Source: Allokutzneria sp. A3M-2-11 16
GTDB lineage: Bacteria; Actinomycetota; Actinomycetes; Mycobacteriales; Pseudonocardiaceae
DNA length: 64,000 nucleotides
Assembly (NCBI RefSeq): GCF_024213555.1
Contig: NZ_JANAVO010000001.1
Location: forward strand, 2,666,001 to 2,730,000
Reading direction: 5' to 3'
The position numbers and the translations under genes were made by a program. The notes beneath the pieces were generated by a model. The model was not told the origin of the DNA, searched no databases, and was given only the letters and a program-made list of their open reading frames with translations. Shown in pieces: positions 14,878 to 25,677 of this stretch (position 1 is the stretch's first letter; the number at the start of each line of letters is the position of its first letter).

Positions 14878-14940
14878 CCCGTTTCGTACTCATAGCCGGA
14901 AAGAGAGCGCTCCCAAATCCCGTTATGAGTACGAAACGGG
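14878..14940. repeat. 63-bp palindromic intergenic element, copy 1
   Basis: Perfect 17-bp arms, CCCGTTTCGTACTCATA (14878-14894) and its complement (14924-14940), enclose a 29-nt loop with an inner GAGAGCGCTC. A second copy with identical arms and the same loop length is at 45371-45433. Both copies sit right behind a stop codon between convergent genes, so the element may end transcription. It looks like a dispersed repeat family of this genome. Confidence 0.9.
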
Positions 14941-15001
14941 ATTGGTTTGGACCACCTCAGCCCAGGATGGGGGCACGCGGAGGTGGGGCATGGGGGAGAT
15001 T

Positions 15002-15829
15002 CTAGCTGAGTAGGCGGATCGGGGTGGCCTCGCGGACGTGGAAGACGGCGTCGAACCACTCGTGGAGTGAGCGGCCGAAGAGGTGATCGTCGGGCTCGGG
15101 GAGCGGGCCGATGAGGCGGGTCTTGCGCGATGGGGAACTGGGCGGCGGGACCATGTAGAAGGCGTCGAGGTCCACCTGGTCGAAGGCTGCCTCGGCGAAG
15201 TCCGTGGGCGGCGCGGGCACGGGGAAGAGCACGTCACCGTGGTGGAAAGTCAGCCCGACCGACACGAAGTCCGAACCGAACCGCTCGCGGAGGTGGCCGC
15301 CCATGGTGGTCGCGGGACTGCTGACCGAGGTGTGGGCGAGGCCGCCCCAATAAACGACCTTGTGCCCGGTCCGCTCCTGCCAAGCGATCGTGTTGTCGGC
15401 CAACAGCCGTTCCAGGTCACCGGATTCCGAATGCGGCAGAGGCTGGTGAGCGATCCGGACCGGGTCGTGCGGGTGCTGCTCGTTGTAGTCGCGCAGCCAG
15501 CGCACCGTCTCCAGGATTTCCTCGGTGCGCCAGAAGGAACGCGCTCCGGCAAGCACTTCGCGAGGATCGCCGATCCCGGAGCGGACGTAGTCGTCGAGGT
15601 AGACGCTGGCGACGTCGTCGCCCTCCAACGCGAGCGAACGGAATCCCCTGTTCTCGACGAGAAACCGGAGAATCCGGTGGGAGAAAAGGGAAAGCTCGCG
15701 CGCTGTGCGGCATGACGCGCCGAGTGCGACGATCTTCGCATCACCCGCCGCCGCGGCGAAGGGCAGCAGGTCGTCCGGTGCGGCGGCCGGGTCCAGGGCG
15801 ACCGGAAGGGCGTGCTCGGTGATGGTCAT
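15002..15829 (-). CDS. Erythromycin esterase family protein, probably divergent, 275 aa
   Basis: The family pattern is clear: 'FLVENRGFRSLALEGD', 'YLDDYVRSGIGDP', 'WLRDYNEQHPHDPVRIA' and 'KVVYWGGLAHTSVSS'. Members hydrolyse macrolide lactones or other esters. However, where EreA/B-type proteins have GEATHG with catalytic Glu and His, this protein reads 'LGASCRTARE', so both are replaced. It is also shorter (275 versus about 400 residues). It may have a different activity or be a binding protein. The start at 15829 (MTITEH) is preferred to a TTG seven codons upstream; neither has a good ribosome binding site. Confidence 0.75.
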   Translation of the reverse strand: MTITEHALPVALDPAAAPDDLLPFAAAAGDAKIVALGASCRTARELSLFSHRILRFLVENRGFRSLALEGDDVASVYLDDYVRSGIGDPREVLAGARSFWRTEEILETVRWLRDYNEQHPHDPVRIAHQPLPHSESGDLERLLADNTIAWQERTGHKVVYWGGLAHTSVSSPATTMGGHLRERFGSDFVSVGLTFHHGDVLFPVPAPPTDFAEAAFDQVDLDAFYMVPPPSSPSRKTRLIGPLPEPDDHLFGRSLHEWFDAVFHVREATPIRLLS

Positions 15830-15998
15830 GGCACCAGGGTTCAACCTCAATGGTGCTTCAGGTCAAGGCCCCGGCTGCCGCTAACAGAGGAGGGCGCGAA
15901 GCGGGTCAACTCCTTCCGGATGCCGGAAGACGCACTGCTGAGGAGTCTTGTTCCGCGACTCACACGTTGTTCACACGCGGTGGAACAGCTTGGAAAGC

Positions 15999-17207
15999 AT
16001 GGAACTGACCAGGAGAAGCCTGCTGGCGCTGACGGGAGCGATGGCTGTGAGCGGATCGACTGCCAAGGCCGAAGCCCAAGCCCAAGGCTCCATCGCCACC
16101 CGTGCCGCACTGTTCCGCGGTGTCGGCCAACCGCTGTCGGTGGAGACGATCCAGCTCGACCCGCCGGGACCGACGGAGGTCCAGGTGCGCATGGAGGCGG
16201 TCGGGCTCTGCCACACGGACCTGCACGTGCTCCGCGGCGAGCGCCAGGTGGGGATGCAGCCGATGGTGCTGGGGCACGAGGGCTCCGGCGTCGTGGAGGT
16301 CGTCGGCCCCCAGGTGCGGGGCATCGTCCCCGGAGACCACGTGGCGCTCACCTGGCTGCCCGCGTGCGGTGTGTGCCGGTGGTGTCGCGGCGGCCTGCAC
16401 CACCGCTGTGCCGAGAGCGGCCGCATCCTGCGCGGACCCCAGTTCGACGGCACCTACCGGCGACGGGACTCGTCCGGGCGGGACGTCGGCTCCATGTGCC
16501 TGGTGGGGGCCTTCGCGGAGCGCACCGTGGTGGACCAGACGAGCGTCGTCGTGGTCGATCGGAGCCTGCCGTTCGAGGTTGTCGCGCTCGCCGCGTGCAG
16601 TGTTCCCGGGGGTGTCGGAGCGGTGACCAACGCGGCGCGGGTGCAGAAGGGCGACAGCGTCGTCGTGATCGGCGTCGGCGGCGACGGCATGAACGTGGTG
16701 CAGGGCGCCCGGCTGGCCGGAGCGAAGGTGATCATCGCGGTGGACCTCCAGGCGTGGAAGCTCGACGCCGCGAGGACTTTCGGCGCGACGCACGGCATCC
16801 AGGCCGGCCCGGGGGTCGACCTGCCCGCGCGGGTGCGCGAGCTGACCGAGGGCATCGGGGCCGACCACGCCTTCGCCTGCATCGACCCGGCGGCGACCCT
16901 GCTCGACGCGAGCCGGTCGACCGCGATCGGCGGCACCGTGGTGATGACCGGCCTGACCCCGGAAAGCGTTGCCACGACGCCGATCTCGCCGAGCGAGCTG
17001 CTCCGCGGGCACAAGACCCTCATCGGCTCGCTGTACGGCTCGGCGAGCCAGCGCACCGGCGTCCCGGAGATGCTGCGGCTCTACCAGCGGGGGTCGCTGA
17101 AGCTGCGCGAGCTGGTCAGCCGCACCTATCGGCTGGACGAGGTCAACCAGGGCTACGCCGACCTGACCGCCGGGAAGAACCTGCGCGGGGTGGTGCGCCT
17201 CAGTTGA
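15999..17207 (+). CDS. Zinc-dependent alcohol dehydrogenase with Tat signal, 402 aa
   Basis: From ~30 on this is a classical medium-chain zinc alcohol dehydrogenase. It has the catalytic zinc ligands in 'GLCHTDLH' and 'GHEGSG', the four structural-zinc cysteines in 'ACGVCRWCRGGLHHRC', and the nucleotide loop 'VVIGVGGDGMN'. Unusually, residues 1-29 look like a twin-arginine signal ('TRRSLLALTGAMAVSG', then 'AKAEAQAQ'). MDR enzymes are normally cytosolic, because they need NAD(P). Either the enzyme is exported with bound cofactor or the leader has another role. It lies upstream of a TetR gene and an exporter. Confidence 0.88.
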   Translation: MELTRRSLLALTGAMAVSGSTAKAEAQAQGSIATRAALFRGVGQPLSVETIQLDPPGPTEVQVRMEAVGLCHTDLHVLRGERQVGMQPMVLGHEGSGVVEVVGPQVRGIVPGDHVALTWLPACGVCRWCRGGLHHRCAESGRILRGPQFDGTYRRRDSSGRDVGSMCLVGAFAERTVVDQTSVVVVDRSLPFEVVALAACSVPGGVGAVTNAARVQKGDSVVVIGVGGDGMNVVQGARLAGAKVIIAVDLQAWKLDAARTFGATHGIQAGPGVDLPARVRELTEGIGADHAFACIDPAATLLDASRSTAIGGTVVMTGLTPESVATTPISPSELLRGHKTLIGSLYGSASQRTGVPEMLRLYQRGSLKLRELVSRTYRLDEVNQGYADLTAGKNLRGVVRLS

Positions 17208-17227
17208 CGGAGTGAGCGCTCACTCCG
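17208..17227. promoter_or_regulatory. 20-bp perfect palindrome, operator for TetR/exporter operon
   Basis: CGGAGTGAGCGCTCACTCCG is fully self-complementary and begins at the last base of the dehydrogenase stop, 12 bases before the TetR start at 17240. It is a typical TetR-family operator and probably autoregulates the TetR-ABC exporter operon. Confidence 0.75.
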
Positions 17228-17239
17228 CACACTGGGGGT

Positions 17240-17833
17240 ATGACACCAACGGAGAAAACCCGGCGGAGGGCCCCGGGGATGGGCGTCGAGGAGCGGCGCT
17301 CGATGATCGTCCACGCCGTGCTGCCCCTGCTGGTCGAGCACGGTCCGGCGGTCACCACCAGCCAGATCGCCCGCGCGGCGGGCATCGGCGAGGGCACCAT
17401 CTTCCGCGCCTTCAAGGACAAGGAAGAGCTGTTCGACGCGTGCACGGTCGAGGCGCTGCGCCCGGACCACGTGCTGGACGCGATCGCCGAGATCCCGCTC
17501 GACCAGCCGCTTGAGCAGCGCCTCACCGAGGCAGCGGAGGCGCTCGGCGCGCACCTGGAGCGGATGAGCGCGTTGATGGCGGCGCTGCACCCGACGGGCA
17601 AGGGCCGTCGCTCGCCGATGAAGCTCGGGCGCCGCGAGTCGCTGACCGCGATGCGCGAAGCCGTCACCGAGCTGTTCACGCCGGACCAGGCTCACCTCCG
17701 CCTGCCCGCGGACCAGCTCGCGTCACTGTTCCTCGCGCTGCTCTTCAGCGGGCGGCGGCTCAGCCTGGACGACGGTCTGGGGGCGCACGAGATCATCGAC
17801 GTCCTGCTGCACGGCGCACTGGGGGACACGTGA
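17240..17833 (+). CDS. TetR family regulator, 197 aa
   Basis: The helix-turn-helix lies at residues ~20-65 ('VLPLLVEHGPAVTTSQIARAAG', 'GEGTIFRAFKDKEELF'), followed by a helical ligand domain. The ATG at 17240 follows the 20-bp palindrome, so repressor binding would block its own promoter. The stop overlaps the GTG start of the ABC exporter gene (17830-17833). A TetR repressor coupled to an exporter usually senses the exported toxic compound; the compound is unknown. Confidence 0.9.
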   Translation: MTPTEKTRRRAPGMGVEERRSMIVHAVLPLLVEHGPAVTTSQIARAAGIGEGTIFRAFKDKEELFDACTVEALRPDHVLDAIAEIPLDQPLEQRLTEAAEALGAHLERMSALMAALHPTGKGRRSPMKLGRRESLTAMREAVTELFTPDQAHLRLPADQLASLFLALLFSGRRLSLDDGLGAHEIIDVLLHGALGDT

Positions 17834-19785
17834 TCCCAGGAGGGTTCGAAGCCCTGTTCGCGCGGCGGGGTGGTCGGCGGGCCGCCGCCACGGTGCCCGA
17901 CAGCGGGCTGACCGGCTCGGTCGACATCCCCGAGGCGGCACCGCCGGAGCGGCCGAAGGGCCTGCGTTCGCGGTTCGCCCGCATGCGCACCTCGGTCGCG
18001 GGCACCGTCAGCGGCCTGCCGAAGGTGGCCAGGCTGACCTGGCAGGCGAGCCCGGTGCTGACCATCGTGATCACATTGATCACCTTGCTGTCCGGGCTGC
18101 TCCCCACGGCCACCGCCTACGTCGCGAAGCTGTTGCTGGACTCGGTCGTCGCGGCGATCCAGCACCAGGGGAGCACCACCGACATCGTGTGGGTGGCCGT
18201 GCTGCAGTTCGGGGTCCTCGCGCTGACCTCGATCAGCGGGGCCGTGACGATGGTCGCGCAGACGCTGTTGCAGGAGCGGATGACGCTCACGGTGCGGCAC
18301 CAGGTGATGGGCCACGCGAGCGAGTTGCACCTGGCCTACTTCGAGGGCTCGGAGTCCTACGACACGCTCCGGCAGGCCGCCCAGGAGGCGCCGCGCCGCC
18401 CGCTGTCGATGATGACCTCGGCGTTGCTCCTGCTCCGCTCGGCGATCACGTTCAGCAGCATGATCGTGCTGCTGGTCGTGGTCAGTCCGGTGCTCGCACT
18501 GGTCGCGCTGCTCGCGCCCATCCCGGCGTTCATCTCGCAGTCCAAGTACGGCGCGCGCACGTTCTGGCAGACCTTCCTGATGTCACCGATCAAGCGGCGG
18601 ATGGACTACCTGTCCTCGTTGGTCACGACGGACACCTACGCCAAGGAGACCAAGCTCTTCGGGCTCGGCGGCTACTTCGTCGACCGGTTCCGCAAGCTCG
18701 GCGAGGTTTCCTATGAGCGCCAACGGAAACTGGCCGTCAAGGGCAGCATCAGTTCGACGTCCTGGGGCTTGCTGAGCACTTTGGCGGGCTCGGTGATGGC
18801 GCTCTACATCGCCCTGGAGGCGGTCGCGGGCAGGCTCACCCTGGGCGATCTCGCCCTGTACACCGCCGCCGCGACCGCGGTGCAGACGTCCGTTTCCGGT
18901 CTGTTCACGGCGTTCTCCGGCATGTACGAGAACAACCTCTACCTCGACACGCTCTACAAGTTCCTGGACACCAAGCCGGAAATCGGTCCTCCGCCCGCAC
19001 CTCGGCCCTTTCCATCCACAGTGGACGGACACATCGAGTTCCGCTCCGTCACCTTCACCTACCCCGGTGCGGACGAGGCGGCCCTGGACGGCGTGAGCTT
19101 CGAGATCCGGCCGGGGGAGACCGTCGCGGTGGTCGGGCGCAACGGCGCCGGGAAGTCGACGCTGTTCAAGTTGCTGTGCCGGCTCTACGACCCGTCCGAC
19201 GGCGAGATCCTGCTCGACGGCGTTGACGTCCGCGAATACGACCCGGTCGAGCTGCGGAAACGAATCAGCGCGATGTTCCAGGACTACGTGACCTACCAGG
19301 GCACGGCGGCGGAGAACATCGGACTGGCTGATCTGAACCGCTTGGAGGACCGGGAGCACATCAAGGAATCGGCCCGGCGCGCGGGCACCGCGGAACGCAT
19401 CTCCCGGTTGTCCCGCGGCTATGACAGCCCGCTCGGACGGTGGTTCGACAAGGGCGTGAGCCTGTCCGGCGGTGAATGGCAGAAAATCGCCCTGGCGCGT
19501 GCTTTCCACCGTGAGGCTCCGTTGCTCATCCTTGACGAGCCCACGTCGGCTCTTGACGCGCAGGCAGAGCACGAACTCTTCTCGCGATTGCGCGAGCTGG
19601 CCTCCGGCAGGACGACGCTCTACATCTCCCACCGCTTCTCCACCGTTCGGCAGGCGGAGCGCATTCTGCTGCTGGAAAAGGGGAAGGTCGCGGAGTACGG
19701 CACGCACGAGGAACTGATGGCGGCCGGTGCCGGATATGCCGAGCTGTTCGAACTGCAAGCTCAGGCGTACCTGGCCGACCGCTAG
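17830..19785 (+). CDS. ABC exporter, fused membrane and ATPase domains, 651 aa
   Basis: A half-size ABC exporter. An unusual basic/Pro-rich N-terminal extension of ~60 residues precedes a six-helix membrane domain (~70-350). The ATPase domain (~395-640) has Walker A 'GRNGAGKSTLF', signature 'SLSGGEWQKIALARA', Walker B 'LLILDEPTSALD' and the switch His in 'LYISHRFSTVRQA'. It should work as a homodimer and pump a hydrophobic compound or lipid out of the cell. The GTG start overlaps the TetR stop. A strong hairpin at 19794-19828 ends the operon. Confidence 0.92.
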   Translation: MIPGGFEALFARRGGRRAAATVPDSGLTGSVDIPEAAPPERPKGLRSRFARMRTSVAGTVSGLPKVARLTWQASPVLTIVITLITLLSGLLPTATAYVAKLLLDSVVAAIQHQGSTTDIVWVAVLQFGVLALTSISGAVTMVAQTLLQERMTLTVRHQVMGHASELHLAYFEGSESYDTLRQAAQEAPRRPLSMMTSALLLLRSAITFSSMIVLLVVVSPVLALVALLAPIPAFISQSKYGARTFWQTFLMSPIKRRMDYLSSLVTTDTYAKETKLFGLGGYFVDRFRKLGEVSYERQRKLAVKGSISSTSWGLLSTLAGSVMALYIALEAVAGRLTLGDLALYTAAATAVQTSVSGLFTAFSGMYENNLYLDTLYKFLDTKPEIGPPPAPRPFPSTVDGHIEFRSVTFTYPGADEAALDGVSFEIRPGETVAVVGRNGAGKSTLFKLLCRLYDPSDGEILLDGVDVREYDPVELRKRISAMFQDYVTYQGTAAENIGLADLNRLEDREHIKESARRAGTAERISRLSRGYDSPLGRWFDKGVSLSGGEWQKIALARAFHREAPLLILDEPTSALDAQAEHELFSRLRELASGRTTLYISHRFSTVRQAERILLLEKGKVAEYGTHEELMAAGAGYAELFELQAQAYLADR

Positions 19786-19793
19786 ACAGGGGA

Positions 19794-19828
19794 AAGGCCC
19801 TTCGCTGATCCCCGTCGCGAAGGGCCTT
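19794..19828. terminator. Hairpin terminator between convergent genes
   Basis: AAGGCCCTTCGC and its complement GCGAAGGGCCTT form a perfect 12-bp stem with an 11-nt loop between stops at 19785 (+) and 19844 (-). It probably acts in both directions. Confidence 0.8.
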
Positions 19829-19843
19829 CCCGCAAACGCCGGA

Positions 19844-20137
19844 TCAGCAGCCGTCGCGCACGTACCAGGCGTTGGAGATGAACTTGTCACCCGGGTCGTT
19901 GGGGTTGTCCAGCCTGCGGATACCGGGGCCGGTGCACCGTTCGGCGGTGAACATGCCCACCCAGCGCACCTTGATGGTGATCCAGCCCGAGCCGCAGTGG
20001 TTGTACATGGCCGTGTTGCCCTCGCCCACGTAGAACCCGCACGGGGCGGCATTCGCGGCGGGTGCGGTGAGCGCGGCGGCTCCCACCATCGAACCGAGCG
20101 CGATGGTGAATGCGACCAGGGTGTGTGCGATCTTCAT
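19844..20137 (-). CDS. Small secreted cysteine-containing protein (DUF6355-like), 97 aa
   Basis: The ATG at 20137 has AGGAAGG upstream. Residues 1-31 are a Sec signal peptide ending in 'AANAAP'. The mature part of about 65 residues has four cysteines and the pattern 'CGFY...AMYNHCGSGWI', which resembles the DUF6355 group of secreted actinomycete proteins sometimes annotated as natural-product related. The function is unknown. A second small secreted protein with a comparable 'YMYNNC' motif is at 25678-26007. Confidence 0.65.
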   Translation of the reverse strand: MKIAHTLVAFTIALGSMVGAAALTAPAANAAPCGFYVGEGNTAMYNHCGSGWITIKVRWVGMFTAERCTGPGIRRLDNPNDPGDKFISNAWYVRDGC

Positions 20138-20252
20138 TGGTGGCCTTCCTGAGGCAACGCTTATCAACTGTGAACGGCAGCAGCACGATGATCATCTGCC
20201 ATTGCGCGGACACAGTAGCGTGAGGCCGAAAGGGGGAAAATTGCTTCAAGAA

Positions 20253-20271
20253 GCCCTGAATCCCCCAATGA
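20253..20271. repeat. Deleted copy of the GCCCTGAAT palindromic element
   Basis: GCCCTGAAT joined directly to CCCCCAATGA is what remains if the middle of the palindrome at 35522-35576 is deleted. It lies in the short gap before the uvrA-like gene end. Confidence 0.4.
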
Positions 20272-20288
20272 GGTAGGCAACCTGGAGA

Positions 20289-22673
<2,385 letters not shown>

Positions 22674-22735
22674 GCTCGTTTTCTCCATGCTGTTGCGCGG
22701 TGGCCGCCTGCTCTGTCGCGGCAAGGGGTTGGGGG

Positions 22736-23146
22736 TCAGCTGATCTGCTGGATGCGGATCGTGTTGCCCGCGGGGTCGCGCACGGCGCAGTCGCGAACGC
22801 CGTACGGCTGGTCGGCGGGCTCCTGGATGACCTCGGCCTTGTGCTCCACGAGCCGTGCGAAGGCACTGTCGACGTCGGCCGTGGCCAGGACGATGCCGCC
22901 GTAGGTGCCCTTGGCCATCATCTCGGTGACGGTGCGGCGCTCGTCCTCGGTGATACCGGGGTCGACGGCAGGCGGGTGCAGCACGATGGACGTGCGCGGC
23001 TGGTCCGCGGGGCCGACGGTGATCCAGCGCAGGCCGTTGTAGCCGACGTCGTTGCGGACCTCGAAACCGAGCGTGTCGCGGTAGAAGGACAGGGCCGCTT
23101 CCGGGTCGTCCTGCGGGAGGAAGCTGGCGTGAATGTTCAAATCCAT
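22736..23146 (-). CDS. VOC (glyoxalase/bleomycin-resistance fold) protein, 136 aa
   Basis: A single VOC domain with paired beta-alpha-beta motifs: 'ALSFYRDTLGFEV' near the N-terminus and 'VRDCAVRDPAGNTIRIQQI' at the end. It could be a drug-binding protein or a small metal-dependent enzyme. It lies between the AraC gene (10 bases before) and the uvrA-like gene on the same strand. In many actinomycetes these three families occur together, which supports a role in sequestering the compound that UvrA2 answers. Confidence 0.88.
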   Translation of the reverse strand: MDLNIHASFLPQDDPEAALSFYRDTLGFEVRNDVGYNGLRWITVGPADQPRTSIVLHPPAVDPGITEDERRTVTEMMAKGTYGGIVLATADVDSAFARLVEHKAEVIQEPADQPYGVRDCAVRDPAGNTIRIQQIS

Positions 23147-23156
23147 GCCGGTCAGG

Positions 23157-23600
23157 CTATGTGCGGCCGGAGGACCGCGCTTCTCGATTCCTGATCGGTC
23201 TGGTCACCTGTTTGGCCACGCACGACGGGATCCCGGCCGTCGCGTCCGCCTGCTGCTGCCGGTAGGCGCTGGGCGGCATGCCAACCAGTTCGGTGAATCG
23301 GGTGCTGAAGGTGCCCAGCGAGGAACAGCCGACCGTGAAGCACACCTCGGTGACGCTGAGATCGCCGCGGCGCAGCAGCGCCATGGCCCGCTCGATGCGC
23401 CGGGTCATCAGGTACCCGTACGGCGATTCCCCGTAGGCGAGCCGGAACTGGCGGCTGAGGTGGCCCGCCGACATGTTCACCCCGCGCGCCAGGGCCTCGA
23501 CGTCCAGCGGCTGCGCGTACTCCCGGTCCATCCGGTCGCGGACGCGACGCAGCAGCGCGAGGTCGCGCAGGTGCTGCTCCGTGGTGGGCTTGCTGGTCAC
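23157..23600 (-). CDS. AraC family regulator, 147 aa
   Basis: A short AraC-type protein made mainly of the two helix-turn-helix motifs: 'LDVEALARGVNMSAGHLSRQF' and 'VTEVCFTVGCSSLGTFSTRF', ending in 'ELVGMPPSAYR'. It has almost no sensor domain, so signal input is unclear. It is first in the operon with the VOC and uvrA-like genes and probably activates it. The product is smaller than most AraC regulators (about 290 residues), but this compact form recurs with VOC partners. Confidence 0.88.
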   Translation of the reverse strand: MTSKPTTEQHLRDLALLRRVRDRMDREYAQPLDVEALARGVNMSAGHLSRQFRLAYGESPYGYLMTRRIERAMALLRRGDLSVTEVCFTVGCSSLGTFSTRFTELVGMPPSAYRQQQADATAGIPSCVAKQVTRPIRNREARSSGRT

Positions 23601-23630
23601 ACGCGCGATCGTGCCACAGGTTCGAGCAGG

Positions 23631-25457
23631 TCAGGCCCCGAAGGCCGCCACGAATCCGGCTTTACCGCCGAGAACGGGCAGGACAAGCCGGGAGTGGTCG
23701 AGCGTGACCGCGACGCCTGTGCCCGGCTTGGGGCGGAGCGTGTAGTCGCGGTCGCTGGAGAGCAGGACCAGTTCGAGCTTGTCGCCCACGGGCAGGAGGT
23801 GGTCCATCGGCTGGAGCTCGACGGTGAGGGAGTACTGCTCTCCCGGCTTCACCGGCTCGGTGCGGTCCAGCCGCAGGCGGTTCTGCGGGTCGGCCCAGCC
23901 GCGTGTGATCACCTTCGCGGTGCCGTCCGGTGCGCGGTCGACGAGCAGCGCGGTCACGTTCGCGGCGGGGCGGTCGAAGGAGAGCTTCAGCTCCGCCTTG
24001 ATCGAACCGCTGATGCGAAGTGCCTGCTTGGCCGCTGGCGTGGCGTAGGCCAGCCGGTTCTCCGAGCTGGGCAGCGCGATCAGCTGCTCGGCCTTCTTGC
24101 TCGCGTCGTCGGTCAGCTTCTCCACGCCACGGGCGGGCCTGAGGGCGAGACCGCCGCCCGGCTGAGGGTGGAGCGAGACGTCACTGCTGCCGGGGGTGGG
24201 CCAGTCGGCTTCGTTGACCCAGGTGTTGTCCTCGCGCTGGATGGTGACGCGGGGCTCCGCCTCGACGTTGTTCTGGTGGCCGAACAGGTAGCGGGTGAAC
24301 CACCGGTTGAGTTCCTTCTGCCACGCTTCCTTGCGCACGTTGATCGGGTCGCCGTGCTCGTGCCGGTGCCACCAGATCTTGACCGGGACCCTGTTGGCCT
24401 TCAAGGCGCTGTACCACTGCGCGGCCTGCTTGGGCTTGACGTTCCAGTCGTTCAGCCCATGGGCGATCAGCGTCGCCGCCCGCACCTTGTTCGCGTCGTT
24501 GAGGTAGTTGCGCTCGTCCCAGAACGGGTTGTAATCGCCCGTCAGTCGGTCTTGCTGCTGGGTGAGTTCATTCAGGAAGGGCTTGCAGATCTCGCGATCG
24601 GCACGGCTGTTGACGCGCGTGGCGAGCCAATCGGCGTCCTCGCCCTGATAAGTGCCTGGCGCGACGACAGCACCGCCAGCGCGGTAGTAGTCGTACCAAC
24701 TGGTGATCGCCGCCATCGGCACGATTGCCTCAAGGCCCTTCACGCCGGTGGAGGCCACCGCGTTCGGCAGGGTGCCGTTATAGGACAAACCGGTCATGGC
24801 CGTCTTGCCCGTGGTCCACGAAGCGATCGAAGGCTTGTTGTTGATATCGCGTGCCGTAGTGCGGCCGTTCAGCCAATCCACCACCGAACGCGCGCCGATG
24901 GTCTCGTTGCGGCCACCGGAGTTCGGGCAGCCCGTGGACTCGCCAGTGCCCAGAGAATCGGCGTACACCAGCGCGTAGCCGCGCGCGAGGTAGTACTTCT
25001 CGTCAATGTGCTCCGGGATATCACGAGGGCTCGGACTGCCAAGTGCGGCCGCCACTCGCGGGTCTTTCTCCGGTCCGGCGTCTGGCACGTCGCGACGGTC
25101 CACTCTGCGTGGGCCACCCGGAACGTACAGCTCGACGTCCACATTGTGCTTCGGCGGCCGCTGCCCACCGCCGAAGTACGGGCTGATCCGGAAGAGCACC
25201 GGCGACTTCAGTCCCTGGTCGGTCGCGCGTAGCCGCAGCACCTCCGCACGCATCTCGTCATCCTTGCCGTCCCGATCGCTGTCGATCGGGACACGGACGA
25301 ACACCTTCTCCCGCACGGCATCCGCCGGGTCGTAAACCGGCTGGGCCTCACCGTCGGCGAAGACCGGCTGCTGCGGCGGCGCGGCGGCCAGCGCGTGCGC
25401 ACCGGTCAGCGGCAGCACCACCACCGCGGCCAGCAGGACGGTTCGTGCACGCCTCAT
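23631..25457 (-). CDS. Secreted Xaa-Pro dipeptidyl-peptidase (family S15), 608 aa
   Basis: A signal peptide (1-25, 'ALAAAPP') precedes an S15 hydrolase. The nucleophile Ser is in 'TGLSYNGTLPNAVA', Asp in 'LIAHGLNDWNVKP' and His in 'WWHRHEHGDP'. A C-terminal jelly-roll (X-Pro dipeptidyl-peptidase C domain) covers ~415-600. It cleaves X-Pro dipeptides from peptide N-termini outside the cell. The ATG at 25457 has GGGAGAAG at good spacing. It probably supports peptide nutrition together with the tripeptidyl aminopeptidase at 9727. It stands alone on its strand. Confidence 0.9.
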   Translation of the reverse strand: MRRARTVLLAAVVVLPLTGAHALAAAPPQQPVFADGEAQPVYDPADAVREKVFVRVPIDSDRDGKDDEMRAEVLRLRATDQGLKSPVLFRISPYFGGGQRPPKHNVDVELYVPGGPRRVDRRDVPDAGPEKDPRVAAALGSPSPRDIPEHIDEKYYLARGYALVYADSLGTGESTGCPNSGGRNETIGARSVVDWLNGRTTARDINNKPSIASWTTGKTAMTGLSYNGTLPNAVASTGVKGLEAIVPMAAITSWYDYYRAGGAVVAPGTYQGEDADWLATRVNSRADREICKPFLNELTQQQDRLTGDYNPFWDERNYLNDANKVRAATLIAHGLNDWNVKPKQAAQWYSALKANRVPVKIWWHRHEHGDPINVRKEAWQKELNRWFTRYLFGHQNNVEAEPRVTIQREDNTWVNEADWPTPGSSDVSLHPQPGGGLALRPARGVEKLTDDASKKAEQLIALPSSENRLAYATPAAKQALRISGSIKAELKLSFDRPAANVTALLVDRAPDGTAKVITRGWADPQNRLRLDRTEPVKPGEQYSLTVELQPMDHLLPVGDKLELVLLSSDRDYTLRPKPGTGVAVTLDHSRLVLPVLGGKAGFVAAFGA

Positions 25458-25635
25458 CGGCTTCTCCCTGGAATGTCACTTCGCGGAGCAACGCGCTGAG
25501 AATAGTATTCCGCGTGCCCTTCCGAATCCATTCCGGGGCGGGAAGACACTGATGGGGTGAAGCCGTTCTTTTCGCGGCTGACCGAAGTCTGCTTCAGTGG
25601 GCAACCCTCGGCTTCTTCGTGCGTCCTGAAAAGGG

Positions 25636-25670
25636 TCAACCCCTCACCGGTTTGTCCGGTGAGGGGTTGA
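25636..25670 (-). terminator. Perfect 15-bp hairpin terminator
   Basis: TCAACCCCTCACCGG and its exact complement enclose a 5-nt loop just after the minus-strand stop at 25678. Read on that strand it is followed by CCCTTTTC, giving a short T run. Confidence 0.85.
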
Positions 25671-25677
25671 TCTGTGC

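Noticed and set aside
14925-14940. Reading frames starting MSTKR in the palindromic repeats
   Set aside because: ATGAGTACGAAACGG in the repeat arm gives identical artificial starts at both copies; no ribosome binding site and no protein-like continuation.
23133-25232. 699-codon plus-strand open frame opposite the S15 peptidase and AraC genes
   Set aside because: Antisense of recognised genes, no start context or domain.
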